This document shows positions 22,364 to 33,683 of a stretch of DNA of 64,000 nucleotides, one piece after another. The first letter of the stretch is position 1; the number at the start of each line of letters is the position of its first letter. The stretch comes from Adiantum capillus-veneris. Taxonomy: Eukaryota > Streptophyta > Polypodiopsida > Polypodiales > Pteridaceae. Under the pieces are notes generated by a model. That model ran no database searches. It was not told where the DNA came from and worked only from the letters and a program-made list of their open reading frames with translations. The DNA is taken from NCBI GenBank assembly GCA_014529385.2, contig CM043952.1, forward strand, positions 57,151,119-57,215,118, written 5' to 3'. The translations under genes and the position numbers were made by a program.

Positions 22364-22613
22364 ATGATATGCTAATAGACTTTTGGAGTGCAGCTAGAAA
22401 AATGCATTCCTAGAGTTAATATTTTGGCACCCCGACCAAGATGCTCTCAGAGCTATTCAACAAAAGGTGGACACTTGGATGACATTAAGAGAGCATGAGG
22501 CTAGAATAAATTCCAATGATATTTTGCTATTCTTGAAAGAGCATTTAAAGATAGATCCTAATCCTATTCAGTGACAACTCATTGAAGTTATACTGTCTGT
22601 TTATCCAGCTTGA
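22364..22613 (+). pseudogene. C-terminal end of the kinase-like gene, copy 1
   Basis: It reads DMLIDFWSAARKM, then after two stops FWHPDQDALRAIQQKVDTW, LREHEARINSND, LLFLKEHLKIDPNPIQ, and ends at TGA 22611-22613. It aligns with the end of the minus-strand copy: FDMLAEFWSAAREV, HHPDEDVMRAIQIKVD, IFFKEHLKTDPNPVQ. The stop position is shared by both copies, supporting a real ancestral C-terminus. Confidence 0.7.
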
Positions 22614-22912
22614 ACATTTTGTAAATTGCTATTGATTATTCTCAGTGATTTTCCATCTGGGTATTTTATTTGAATTCAAATCTATAATTGATCCTGATGT
22701 TGTATATTTGGATATTTGTCTTTAGTCAATTGTAATATTGTTGTTCATATCACTTGAAGTATATTTGGATCAATTGTCTAACAAGCATATCCCCTATATG
22801 TCCATTATTGCCTTAATTGCTAACACTATTTGAGAGTAGTGAATTGAGAGAAAAATTGTTTGCCCAAGATATCTAATATTTGTTTATGTGGCAATTGCAA
22901 TTCTAAGATACC

Positions 22913-23638
22913 ATGGCCGAGGAAGAGCAGACATGTGATACACAAACAGTGCCAGCAAGATCAACACCAACTGCTATTAATTCTTTTTAATGCATTAAAT
23001 TTGTAGCACACGGTATGGCGACACACACAGCTTATTGACTATCGAAATAGGCAAATCCCAACCACGCACAATGGAAAGACATCAACAAAGAAGTGCCGAA
23101 AGATATGAAAAAAATATGGCCATGTGAAGACGCGGAGATAAAGAAAGGATGATGGAAAATTTTTAAATTGTCAGCATGAGGAAATTTTTGGCCATCCATT
23201 ACACAATGCAGATTGTGCGCTTTATTTTGAAAAAATATTATATATGCACTTTTTCCAGCAATGTCCATTTAGATTTTTCCTCAAAGGAGACAACTGTGGC
23301 CACCCATGATATACAAGAGAGCTAGTTTAGAGTTAGTCCCCACATCACAACCATATGCATTTTCATCTTCTCAGTGCCCAATATGCTACAAGAATTTTGA
23401 TGGATGGAGTGGATACTACACATTGGTGTGTGGCCATTATTATCACCCAATGTGCTTAATTTGATTAATGTAAAAGAAAAGCCGATGTGGAATCTGTTCT
23501 CAAGAGATTCCATTAGGGACATATTATATGTTTAGAATGGCAAATCAATATAAACTCAACCAAGCTTGCCGAGACACCCCTATTGCAATTAGAAAAATAT
23601 TTAGTACTGAAGAAGCACACTTGGAACACAACAGTTGA
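22913..23638 (+). pseudogene. RING-finger protein gene, copy 1 (broken)
   Basis: It starts at ATG 22913 (MAEEEQTCDTQTVP), about 300 bp after the kinase stop. It includes WPCEDAEIKKG and, after frameshifts, a C3HC4-like RING finger: CPICYKNF...LVCGHYYHPMCLI...CGICSQEIPLG. The last metal pair CGIC is intact here. The order of Cys and His (C-X2-C, C-X-H-X2-H-X2-C, C-X2-C) fits a RING domain, which in known families recruits a ubiquitin E2. It ends at TGA 23636-23638. The same gene, with the same start MA(E/D)EEQ and the same end, is on the minus strand at 47093-48100. Confidence 0.7.
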
Positions 23639-23686
23639 TAACAACAACCATTGTAGTTTTGCTTCTAAGAAGCATTGTATACAATC

Positions 23687-23945
23687 CTTGAGGGGTTCAC
23701 TATATGTAAACCATCTATACAACGTAAGTTCAAAGGGTATTTAAAAAACCCCTTATCTGTGAATCTTGAACTAATAAAACAACCCCTCTTTCTTTATGAA
23801 CTTACGGGTTTTTTTTCCAAAGTGCAATAAAAAGACCCCTTATTTAAATATATTTATGTAAATTTACCCAAAATTTTTGAATTAGAAAACTCCTCCTGTT
23901 GAACTCTCATGGTATACTTACATACATAGAGGTGGACCCCCCTAG
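23687..23945. mobile_element. Small inverted-repeat transposon (MITE), 259 bp, with 8-bp target duplication
   Basis: Exact 8-bp direct repeats ATACAATC flank it (23679-23686 and 23946-23953). The ends form an imperfect inverted repeat: CTTGAGGGGTTCAC at the left and, from the right, CTAGGGGGGTCCACC. The interior shares CCCCTTATCTGTGAAT and other blocks with the copy at 59864-60110. There is no coding capacity. An 8-bp duplication fits hAT-type mobilisation. It sits just past the 3' end of the hAT-A transposase. Confidence 0.85.
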
Positions 23946-25518
23946 ATACAATCAAAACGTCTTGAATATAAGCTCCAATTATGCTTTGTAATTGAATTCT
24001 TGATTCTTTGCTCAAAATCTTTATAGTCATTGTTTTGTTTTGAGTTCGAGTATTGTTGGTTTTCCTCTATCTGACCGTCCACATCGATTGTGAGGCTCTC
24101 TTTGATTTTGACTATAGTGCATTTGAGATACACCGACATTGAACTCACTTCATTGTAGAACATGTAAACTAATTTTTCAGCTCTATCTATTAATAATCAT
24201 TGCAAATAGTGCTATGAACGTACTTGTACAAACTCCAATTTCCCTTTGAGCTTGAATTTGTTGCACATTGTGCCATAAATTCCATTGCAAGAGGATGTGG
24301 ACTCGAGTAATGTTACCCACCATTCATCGTCCACTACTTCTATTCAAGTTGCTCTTTTGCCATCGATTGTACAAAACCATTCGCAAAAGGCTCCTCTTTT
24401 AGTCTGAATGCACTTATCTCTTTCATGCAATCAATTCAATCCTTAACGTTAAAGTAGAACGTATTGACTACCTGACAAAAATGTTGATCACCTCTGTGTT
24501 TGAAATTAGGTCTAAATTTGAATACTCTGGATTGAGCATGTAAGCTACACTATGCAGTGGACTATGAGTGCTCTTCCACCTTGCATGAAAGTACTTGGAC
24601 AAAATTCTTCGTTGTTTTGTAGAGAATGGTATTCACCACTCCTTCTCTACTACAAACTCTTTTAACTCCTCAAGATTTTTTGGACTTTGTTGGATTGAAA
24701 CCACACTTTGTCCATATTTGGCACCTTTTGTTCAAGAATTGTGAACATATCAGACATCATTACATGGTATTACACTCCTCCAGCAAGTAGCCTTGTTTAT
24801 GGATCCATGTGGAAAAGTAATTTTTTCTTTCACTTTTTTAGATTGGTCAAGCTGCCATTTATCAAAAGCTGTACAATTGAAAGTGTCAACTACAACACAC
24901 ATATTGCATAGGAGTGATTCCAAAGAGTGAGTGTAAAACCAAGTATCAGCAGGTAATCTCAACATAACTAACATGCACATCCTGTACAAATTGAGCACTC
25001 TTTGTTGTTTCAAGATAAACTTCACAACTTGTTGCACTATGTCAATTATTTTGGCGAACCATGTAGTTTCTTCACTAGTATACCAATCTTTTAGCTCAAA
25101 GTTTAAACTTTGTGTATTGCAACCATTGACATAAATGTGTAGAAAAAACTTTTTTACTATCTTGCCATCATTTTTGTAATTCTTTGCATTGTCCATGACT
25201 ACTTGAACAACATGTTCAACATCAATTTCTTTAATTACATTAATCAAGATCTCAGTAATGTATTTGCCACTTTTATTAGCAATAGAAGTATCAACAACGT
25301 TTATGAACGTCTCTCCCCTTGGAAAAACCAGCATCACATTGATTAGTGGTCTTCTTTGAACATTAGACCAACCATAACTGACAATTGTGCATCCTGAAAA
25401 CAATATAGCCCAAATAATTATTTTGGAAACACCGTCTTTAACTTCAATCTAACATTTGTCCAAGAGATCATTTCATATCGTGTGATAAGAGGGGGTGAAA
25501 ATCTAGGATTAAACTCAC
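23946..25518 (-). pseudogene. hAT-A transposase, C-terminal half (DUF659 and hATC regions)
   Basis: Starting at the break point 25518 and reading left, the frame gives the DUF659-type region: FSGCTIVSYGWSNVQRRPLINV, VVDTSIANKSGKYITE, VVQVVMDNAKNYKNDGK. Farther on come the conserved hAT C-terminal dimerisation features (W-W-TMNGG, then SPHPLAMEF and NSSSKGNWSLYKYVHS at about 24.2-24.4 kb). Stops and frameshifts are frequent. The missing N-terminal half is at 51808-52401; the codon sequence before the break (…ATTAGTGAG) continues into GTGAGTTTAATCC here. hAT transposases cut and paste DNA with 8-bp duplications. Confidence 0.8.
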
Positions 25519-25770
25519 CAGCTGGGATTTCATTAACGTAATCACGATCGTGTGATTACGTCAATAACTCTAGTATTTACACAAGAAAATGACGTGATTA
25601 CGTTAATTGTTAACGTGACTTTGATTATGACCTACAAAAACCCATAGAGCCGGTTAGCCCTCCGGGATTTTTATTTTTCCCTACGATGTTGCCCACCGGG
25701 CTTTTTCATTTTTCCGGCGGACCGGGGAAATGAAAAAGCCCGGCTGGAGTAATTTTATATTGTAAAGTGT
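25519..25770 (+). repeat. hAT-B left terminal region with subterminal repeats and a perfect hairpin
   Basis: After the terminal CAGCTGGGATTTC there are repeated ACGTAATCAC / GTGATTACGT words, including an ACGTAATCAC-GATCGT-GTGATTACGT palindrome at about 25535-25560. At 25696-25711 and 25728-25743 a perfect 16-bp inverted repeat (arm CCGGGCTTTTTCATTT) flanks a GC-rich 16-nt loop. Comparable imperfect hairpins with GGGCTTTTT arms occur in the right terminal region (about 51590-51680) and in the hAT-A 5' region (53390-53452). Confidence 0.8.
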
Positions 25771-26325
25771 GCTAATCGGGGTCCTTTAGGTAGACAAATC
25801 CTTGGGGAGTGTATCCGAATGCCAGGTATAGTCATCTCCTTGTGAATTGACCTAAGGTTACCGAGTCACAAGTCCTTTTTTTGGGCCAAATGTGATTCTT
25901 AATTCGGTAACCACTTCTAAATCTTTAATTCATTTACTGACATAAAGGTACAAAACCAAAACAATTGAAAACTTGGAGAGTCATGCTCATTGCAAAGAAG
26001 CCATTGGTCCAAATGAGGGTTGTAATTGGTTCTAGAAGATGAGCATATGTAAATGACGAGTCGATAGTCAAAAGTCGGATGTCCTGTACTAGTGTACTGG
26101 ACATATAAAGATCCTTGAAGTCTTGCATTTTTCACCATCATAGATTTGAGTTGATTTACACTGCCACTCCACAATATAAGAGCTATAATCTTTAATTGGG
26201 TTAAAATAGCTTTTATTTATTGAATTGGTTGCATGGGGGGGGGGGCTACAATTATTCACTAGGTACAAGTAGTCCTCAATTAAGTGATTACATTGAAGAT
26301 TTATTTGCGTTAGTTCATGGATTGG
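25771..26325 (+). other. 5' untranslated region of hAT-B, first part
   Basis: No gene is seen. The sequence is homologous, in inverted orientation, to 52900-53400 in hAT-A, for example CCTTGAAGTCTTG, CACAATATAAGAGC and GTACACTAGTACAGG-type blocks. It continues across the inserted retroelement at 37008, which shows that 26326-37002 interrupts it. A G-run lies at about 26235-26246. Confidence 0.7.
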
Positions 26326-26573
26326 TGTGCGCTCCTTGCCGCACTGTCGAAGCAAGGGACTTGCTGATACACTGTGTGCGAGCCACAAATGGCTCCAAGC
26401 ACACAACAAGACTAATCTAGCAAGCTCAAGAGAGAAAAGGGTGTGTCACTCACCGCTCTACGCTCGCCTTCATGGTGGATTCCTCGCCGCGATGAAGAAG
26501 AAGCTGTAGTCGTGCCGCACTCAACCGCTTCGCCGCCGCCGTGCCTTCGTAGCAATGCTCGATCACACACACA

Positions 26574-26615
<42 letters not shown>

Positions 26616-28507
26616 TACACACACACACACAAGGAGGTGAAGAAGATGGAGCAAGAGCACTCTTCTATTGCACAAATGAGAGAATGAGTGAAGTTTAGGT
26701 TTAGTTGACTTTATATGAGCTCACCCCATTCACACTTGGGCACCCATGCTTAGCCAACTAATCCCTTGAATGTCCCTGTAACATTTAATGGCCTAATAAC
26801 TTATGTGTAGTAGAAATTAGCATGAACATAGTGGGCATTTCATTAGAATAGATTCCTAATGAGAATTACAAGAGTGCTTGGGTGGAGAGAGCAACAAAAA
26901 GCATAACACCTAGTTAGATAGCATCGACAATACTTTCAAAAGAGAGAGAAATTAAGCTATTGACAACAGTTGAGGACCGGATTTGCATGGAGCCGGTCCC
27001 CCCTCCAAAAGGCTTTGTATTATGGTTTCTCCCATCAAGAGAGACATTGTACAATACAATTCTTTGTGTTCCTTCAAGACTAGCTAGTGCAATGAAGATG
27101 GAAACTTCATGCACTAAGCAAAACACTTAACAAACACAACTTGAATTATCCCCGTTCTCAGACCCAAGACCTCACACACCTTCAAAGATGGTGAGAGCTA
27201 GCAGGGTATGAGAGTAGATTGAGAGGAAGAAGAAGTATCTTACGAGAAAGATGTATATCTCCTCACATAAATCACTCATATGTAGCATAGCTTAGCTTAG
27301 TAATTAGCTTGGTAGAGGAGATGAGCATGCATTGAATCTTGGCTCTTGGTTGGATTTGCATCCACATGCCAAGAGAGTGTTGATGTAGGCTTCTATCTCA
27401 CAAGCTTGGAGTAGGTGATGAATTCTCCATTAAAGCTTGGGAAGAGATAGTCTTCTCTTTCTTCACACATGAGCTTGTGTGAGTGTGTGTGTGATAATGC
27501 CTTGCAAAAATCAGCCCCCTCTCTCTCTTGGGCGAGCCCTCTTGCTATTTGCTCTTGCTATCTCCCCATTGGCCCTCCCCAAGTCAAGCCAATGATTATT
27601 AAGCAGCATAAGTGATAGCCTATTGACATGTGTCCCCCTTTCCCCTTTTGTGAGAGCTTTAGGTAATTAAATAATTAAACTAAACTCTCATTGGACCCCT
27701 TTGCCTCCTGGCCAATAGGAATCAGGCAAGCCATGGGGCTCCTGAATGCTCATTGGACCCCTTGGGAGACTGCCCAATAGTCTTCTAGGAGACTTAATTC
27801 TCATTGGTTTCTTTTATTAAATGTTTTTAAATTAATTAAACTAGATTTACTCTAGCTTAATTCTCATTGGTCCACTTCAAGGGTCATCCAATAGAAATTG
27901 GGCACACCTTGTGGGCATCTGGCCTAGGGAGCTGACATGTCTCCCTCATTCCCTTTGTGTAAAGGGATCCTGTGTGTGTGTGTGTGGCTTTCTCTCTCAT
28001 CCCCTACCTTTAGGGATCGCCCCCTCCCATGTAGGGATGTGCAAAGACTTTTAGGGCACACATAAAGCATCCAATTTTCCCTAGGGTTGACCTTTGGACA
28101 CAACCTTTGAATTTTGGAACCTTAGCATTTTGGAAGTCTTAATGGGCTGAACCTTAGGGTCTTTTTAGCCCATTGTTGCACATGGCTCTTTTGCAGATGG
28201 CCCCCCCTTTGGATCCCTATTTTCCCTCCTTTGGATCCCTACTGTGGCCGGTCTGCTAGCTTAACCAATATTCTAGCTTTTTCTCCCCTGGTCTTCCCCA
28301 CATTAAATGATCAGTTTAATATGAGAAAATCATTTAGGAGAATTAGATATTGATTATTATGACAGTCCCAGTTAGAGTGCGCCTCTCATCGGCGATCACT
28401 CTTACCCTTTTCCTATTGGTCCGACAAGCCCGGTACCTGACTCTACCAAATACTTAATACATGTTCGTCGTAGGTGATGGGGTGTCCGTGAGCCGTGAGG
28501 GTTAACA
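26326..28507 (-). mobile_element. 3' LTR of the gag-only element, split by a solo LTR
   Basis: 26326-26776 plus 28370-28507 together match the LTR at 36411-37002 closely, including the CT and AC microsatellites. The gap between them is an inserted 1.59-kb LTR. Ends are TGTGCGCTCC and GGTTAACA. Confidence 0.9.
26777..28364 (-). mobile_element. Solo LTR, 1588 bp, nested in another LTR
   Basis: Ends are TGTAAC...GACA, with an exact 5-bp target duplication GTCCC at 26772-26776 and 28365-28369. It is near-identical, in the opposite orientation, to 53520-55095, and related to the 5' LTR at 57059-58667. The orientation is taken from the latter, which has a PBS. The region has no internal genes; a 70-codon open frame is shared by both solo LTRs but looks incidental. 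Confidence 0.9.
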
Positions 28508-28524
28508 TGCCCCCCTTCCTGATG
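28508..28524 (-). promoter_or_regulatory. Polypurine tract of the gag-only element
   Basis: The minus strand reads CATCAGGAAGGGGGGCA directly before the LTR start TGTTAACCC. A very similar tract (CCCAAGGAAGGGGGGAG) is found internally on the minus strand at 30129-30145. Confidence 0.75.
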
Positions 28525-30282
28525 TAGATTCCGTCCTCGGAAGCTATTGAGTTGAAGCTCGTTCGTCGAGGTGGAAGAGCATTTGAGATGAATGTCCTTG
28601 GCCTTCTTCAGTCACTGCAAAATCAAACAACATTGGCACAGTAATTGCATTCTCATAAGTGATTAAAAAGCATATGCAGTTTTAGATAGACAAATTGATT
28701 GGTAAAAGAATTTCAAACAATTTGTCAGCAATGAACATTAAATTGCAATGTAATCAAATGCATAAACAGATGTAAAAGTAAAAAATTAAACAAGTATGGG
28801 GTCACTAATTTGATGGTCGAAAGGCACTAGAGATCGAATATTAATACCATGGGTAAGCTTCTTAATTTTCTGTGGTCAATTAAGTTGTTTAATCGCGAGA
28901 GCCAAGTATTCATGTTCGAGGGCTGACTAGAGGCTATATCTAGAAGACCTTGTAGTTAAGCTACCATAAAAGGAATTTCTCATGAAATCATCGCCTGACT
29001 GATTACTTTTTATTTGACCCACCAAATTCTTTTCACAGTGATTCAATTTTGATGTGTGTGCTTATTTTGTATGCCTTGGGTTTTTTGCTTTTCAAGAAAA
29101 AGCGCCCATACTGGGAACCTCTAGGGCTCTAGTACCATAGGCGATACATGTGAGTGAAGTACCCAATCAAGCTGAGATTTCTCTTCCAGCTTAAGATTTT
29201 ACAATGTGGCACTTTGATTTTTTGTTTTTTCATTTTCATCATTTTAATTTTGTAACTTTGGGGGGTCATATAACACTGATACACCTCCCCAGGCTCATCA
29301 CACTAGTAAACTCCCTTTATAATACTTAAGCTAAAGGTCAATAGGGTCAAGCCCACTAGAAAGCCCTAGTACATTTCACACAATGCTGCCTAGATCGGAT
29401 TAAGAACCTAAGTAACCATTGATTATTAGGAAGGCATTCCCCATGGTATTAAGAGAAGATCTCTAACACCTAACTTGGTCAAACTAGCTTAGTCGAACTT
29501 GCTTGATTTTTAAACCTAGACAAGTGATTATGACAAAAAATTACATTGAATTAAACGTTTAGTACTAAGAAAATGCACTCAATATTATGTTACCAATCAC
29601 AATCAAAGCAGACAAACATAGATGCAAAAAGATAAGGGGCAATGCTAATGGATAAGAAACACCTGTTTGTGTTGATGGTCGCGCTTGATTTGAAGTGTGA
29701 ACGAGAGAAAGATTCCATGAAGGTCCAAATCCTAACCACAACAACACGTTCCTATACACACTATGAAACACAAACAATACCTCTAGGAGGCACATCAGTG
29801 GGAAAAGAGAACTTTGCTAATCACTCAACTCTAAAACAGAAACACTCCTATCGTACTAATCTTACCTACCCTCCATCACTCAAGTGATGAGGATCAAAGG
29901 TGTTTCATGACATAGGTTTCTGTTTCAGTGTACCGGATGTAAATGTGTAGGTCTGGGTCAATGTTTTGACTTTTATTGTGCATACTCATTTGCTAATTGA
30001 TCTTGCTCTTTATTTTTTTGTTTTTTGAGAGTATAAAGCTTTATATGTACATTCCCTAAGATTGGGAGATATAGAGGTCACGGAGGAAGGTTGAGAGGGA
30101 AGCAAGTGAATGATGGATGTCAGCATACACTCCCCCCTTCCTTGGGTAGATTATACCGTTTGAAATGAGCTTGTCACCCTTTGAAACCAATCGTTCCAGT
30201 TGGTAATAGGTGAGGATTTTTGCCAGTAGTTTTCTCTTACCTTAGGTGCCTCGTCAAGTTGCAAGGGTGGTAAGGTACTCTC
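28525..30282 (-). other. Non-coding 3' region of the gag-only element
   Basis: About 1.76 kb between the end of the gag-protease frame and the 3' LTR. No RT or integrase motifs are seen in any frame; only short incidental frames occur. It holds a second polypurine-like tract at 30129-30145, close to the end of the coding region. Apart from that I see only AT-rich sequence. Confidence 0.6.
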
Positions 30283-30854
30283 CTAGGATCGAACTTGAAG
30301 TGGTTCATTAGGTGATTCTTGAACAGTGGGAGGTGTGGATTCCTTTGTAGCTTTATGGAGGTCCACTATTGTAGGTTGAGGCTGTGGAGAAGCTTTTACC
30401 TCTATGGATGCATTACATGAGGAGCTAGAAGCTTCATGGGACTCCCCCCTTCCTGAGCTAGGTGGAACAAATCGTTCTTTCTTTGGTACCCAAACTAGCT
30501 CTGGAGTGGGTGTGTAGCATTCTGTGATTTTTTTCTTTCCACGATCTTTGATTCGTTTTGGAGCTACGGGATTGAGCTCACATGGGTCAGGTGATAGGTA
30601 AGAGCACAATCTACGTTTTGGCACCCAGATTTGATCATTTCCTTGGTAGTAGCCTTGGGCTTCCAATAGTCGTTTAGGGATTCATCGCAACATTTTCTTA
30701 CTTTTCTTGGAGCGAGTGGTACGTTTCTTACAAGGCTTCTGTTTTTTAGCACTATCTATGGTCACTAAAGAAGCTTTAGGGACCCACTTGTATGTTTTCT
30801 TCGTTACATTAGGATGAGTCTTGTCAGAAGCTATATGCATTGCTTGTAGCATAT
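30283..30854 (-). pseudogene. Basic C-terminal domain after the protease
   Basis: The frame contains KKQKPCKKRTTRSKKSKK and repeated WVPK motifs (YKWVPKASL, IWVPKRRL, VWVPKKERF), spaced 40-60 residues apart. It ends at 30283 with a Ser/Pro-rich tail. It follows the protease in the same transcript, joined through one frameshift near 30860 and a TGA near 30682. The WVPK repeats have no family I recognise. A nucleic-acid-binding role is possible from the charge, but this is inference. Confidence 0.5.
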
Positions 30855-31427
30855 TTAAGGGTACAGGCATTTCATCCCCTCAGGTGTTACCCAGGTCGTC
30901 CCCCTATTTTCCCAAGTGTCTATGGTTGCTTCTAGGTGGACCCAATCCACATTGTCCGACTCAATCATCCCAGGTAGGATATCCATATAAGGAGAGTTCT
31001 CCCCAATATCCGTGTCTTTGTTACACGTGTAACAATACTGTAATGGAGCTGAGTGAATTGTTGTGTCTGATCGATTATCAATGATGAATTTATTTCCTAG
31101 AGGATGCGTTCGACCACTTAAAAGATCAATTCGAATGACAGAGTCTTGGAACTGTAAGTAGACGTGGTTTTTGGACCAGTCATGCACCATTTTTGCTTCC
31201 CTCATGAATGGACGCCCTAAGATCATCTCAAATGACATAGGATGCTTGGAAAAATCCATAACAATGAAAGTCTGCCTTACCTTGTGTCCCAAGACCTTGA
31301 TCCTGAGATCCTTTAGCATTCCAATAGGCGTAACAATAGATCCATTAGCCATTTTTACCACTACGCTTGTGGCTTCAAGGTGAGGTCTCCCCATAGACTC
31401 CCAACAACTCTTTGTCACCATGCTGAC
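30855..31427 (-). pseudogene. Aspartic protease of the gag-only element
   Basis: The active site DGGA is at the end of the preceding ORF (about 31431-31442) and is followed at once by an in-frame TGA. The frame then continues VSMVTKSCWESMGRPHLEA, VVKMANGSIV, LRIKVLGHKV and MILGRPFMREAKMVHDW (the ILGRPF motif of retroelement proteases). Its length and motif order fit a retropepsin-like fold. The TGA directly after the catalytic motif would stop translation unless read through. Confidence 0.75.
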
Positions 31428-32309
31428 TCACGCACCACCATCAAGGACCCCCTTTACAGTTAATCCTTTAGTAGTGATTGGTAGAGTAGCATTAGATTCA
31501 TCACCTTCAAAGTATTGCCCCAACTTGTTAACGGGTACTTCAATTACAGATTCATGTCCCGCTAGGTCAGATGGTGGCGCTAAATGTTCCTCATCATTCA
31601 TTACCGAGTCAGGTTTGTTCATATGTGCAAACTGTGGTAATCCGGCCTGTAATTCTCCATTGAGGAAGGCTCGAAGAGTTGAGACTAGCTCGAGGTCTTT
31701 ATATAATTTGGACATGATGGTGGTTCTAACTTCTGAAGACATGAAATCCATCAATTTGGCAACATTTAATGGCATCTTGTGGGACATAGGACCCTGACAA
31801 GAGAATGGTGAAGATGGAATCTCCACTTCCTCAAGGGGGTCGGGCATTCCCTCACCAAACATTCTCTCTAGTAGGAAAGGTGTGTGTCCACTTTCAGATG
31901 TCCTACCCTCACCCTCTTCCCGAATGATACTGGGTATAGCTAACGGCCTGTAGTTCTTGTGAGGTTGAACTTGTGTGGGAAACACTGTGTCCGACATCTG
32001 GATATGTTTGGGTTCAGGTTCTAATGTTCGTTGAGTTTCTTCCACCAAACCCCTCAGTTGTTGGACTCGTTCAATTTCCACTGTTGGATTTGGATAGGTT
32101 CCAATCTTTCTCTTGCAATCCTCATTTTTTGTCTCTCGTGGCTTATCTTGGGGGTTCGCAACTGGGTGGTTTAACTTTGAATACTCTTTTGGTGTTCGTC
32201 GTAATTCCCTCTCGTGATCCTCCTCACTGGCTTTTTCCTTTGTAGTAATAGTTTTGGTCTCCGTGGTCTCTATTGAATCTGAGTCATCCTCAGGGTCATT
32301 CATATACAC
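31428..32309 (-). pseudogene. Acidic linker between zinc knuckles and protease
   Basis: 293 codons rich in Asp, Glu, Thr and Pro (MYMNDPEDDSDSIETTETK, then charged stretches), ending in VKGVLDGGA with the protease active site. No other domain is recognised. The frame is continuous with the protease except for the TGA after DGGA, and offset from the zinc-knuckle frame by a frameshift near 32310. Confidence 0.6.
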
Positions 32310-32326
32310 GGGATCCTCTCATGTCC

Positions 32327-33022
32327 CTACGTTAGTCTTTGAACTAGGTTTTGAGCTAGCAGCATTAAGGGATTTCTTTCTTCGTGTTTTCTTCTTTCTC
32401 GCTCAGCCAATGGATGCAGCATCTCTCTCTTCGAGGATGTAATTTGCTTTTGGAGCATCGACCGTGTGAGTGCATTCACTGGTGCTATGTTTATAGTTGG
32501 TGGTGTCCCATCAACAATCTCTATTAAGTTCAATGGTGTGATTTTCGGTGCGTTTGGATTGTTAGGACACTGTGCGATCAAATGATCTATGCCACAACGA
32601 TTACAAGGGAGTATTGGCATTGCCAATGCACTCCCTTGACTTATTTGCATTAGTGCGGCATTCTTTTGCATTCTAATGGGGCACTCAGCTACTCGATGTG
32701 GTCCACCACATTCGTAGCACTGAAGAGGTGGTCTCCTGGCAAAACTATTAATGTTTTGGACTCTTGCTGCTAGCGCAGTAGCTTGATATACCGGTTTGAT
32801 TTGTCCCCAATGGTCTTCCATATAGTACATGGGACACTCCTCAAGCATGTCGACTCCATAGGTGATACTAGAGTCTATGTCCTCTTCGCAATCTACATAT
32901 TTACTAGATGACTTGCAACCTATTTGGTTCATAGGTGTAACTCTTGGATGAGGGGGTTGCGGTCCTAGCACTGGAGGTGGCAATGGTGTGGTTTGGACCA
33001 CATTTTGGGTTCTAGGGACCAT
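32327..33022 (-). pseudogene. gag nucleocapsid part 2: two CX2CX3HX4C zinc knuckles
   Basis: After a Pro-rich stretch come CYECGGPHRVAEC (plus 32683-32721) and CNRCGIDHLIAQC (32567-32605), both C-X2-C-X3-H-X4-C, one residue shorter than the standard knuckle. Together with CNACGRYGHQAKDC upstream, the protein has three knuckles. Most plant Ty3 gags have one or two. Confidence 0.75.
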
Positions 33023-33650
33023 GCTGTAATGGCAACTGTTGCTCCATGGGTGGGGTAGGAATCAATGCAGGAACTCGAGGTGAGTTTGCCCAAGCTATAG
33101 GCAGTCTATTTTCCATGATGCGTTTAAGCATTAGGCAATCCTTCGCTTGATGGCCATACCTACCACACGCATTACAAGTCCCGTTAAAATTTACTCTGAA
33201 AGTAGGGCATTCACTCGTAGTATGTGGGCCCAAGAAAATTGAGCACCATTGTTGCTCCCTTCTTGGATACATATGAGTGTTTTGTGGAGCACGATTACCC
33301 CTAAGGCTTTCTTGGATGGCCTTGGTGAGATCTGCCAAAGTCATCGCAGATATCATTTGCTCTTTCACGATTGGCTTTATCTTCATTGGCTCATGCCCTG
33401 ATGCTTGCGAGCTACTAGACTTTGGCTCGGCAGACACTCTTTCTCCTGCAATCATTAAATTATCCTCCAATTGGATTGCATTCATGGTGACTGCTTCCCA
33501 AGTAGTGATACCTCTAATGACTAGGCCATTATAGATACTTTCATGTCGTAGTCCCCTAATGAATCTATCGAGAAATTGGTTGTTGTTGAATCGCTCATTT
33601 GGATTGCATCGAGAATTCAAATTCTTTAGGCGACTAATGAAGTCTCTCAC
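33012..33650 (-). pseudogene. gag capsid C-terminus and first zinc knuckle
   Basis: It begins in the capsid domain (VRDFISRLKNLNSR, FIRGLRHESIYNGLVIRG) and ends with the standard knuckle CNACGRYGHQAKDC (33135-33176). It is in the same frame as the ORF upstream; a single TAG (33684-33686) separates them. A shift near 33015 leads into the next part. Confidence 0.8.
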
Positions 33651-33683
33651 GGATTCACCTTCTTCTCGTTGGGCTTTCTGGAG

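Noticed and set aside
25696..25743. Bacterial-type intrinsic terminator
   Set aside because: Stem with T-run looks similar, but the context is a plant transposon terminus with no operon.
26914..27126. 70-codon frame conserved in two solo LTRs (also 54744-54956)
   Set aside because: The copies are near-identical as DNA, so conservation says nothing about coding; no domain is visible.
28525..30282. Hidden RT or integrase in the gag-only element
   Set aside because: No (Y/F)XDD, DDE or HHCC motif was found by eye in any of the visible frames.
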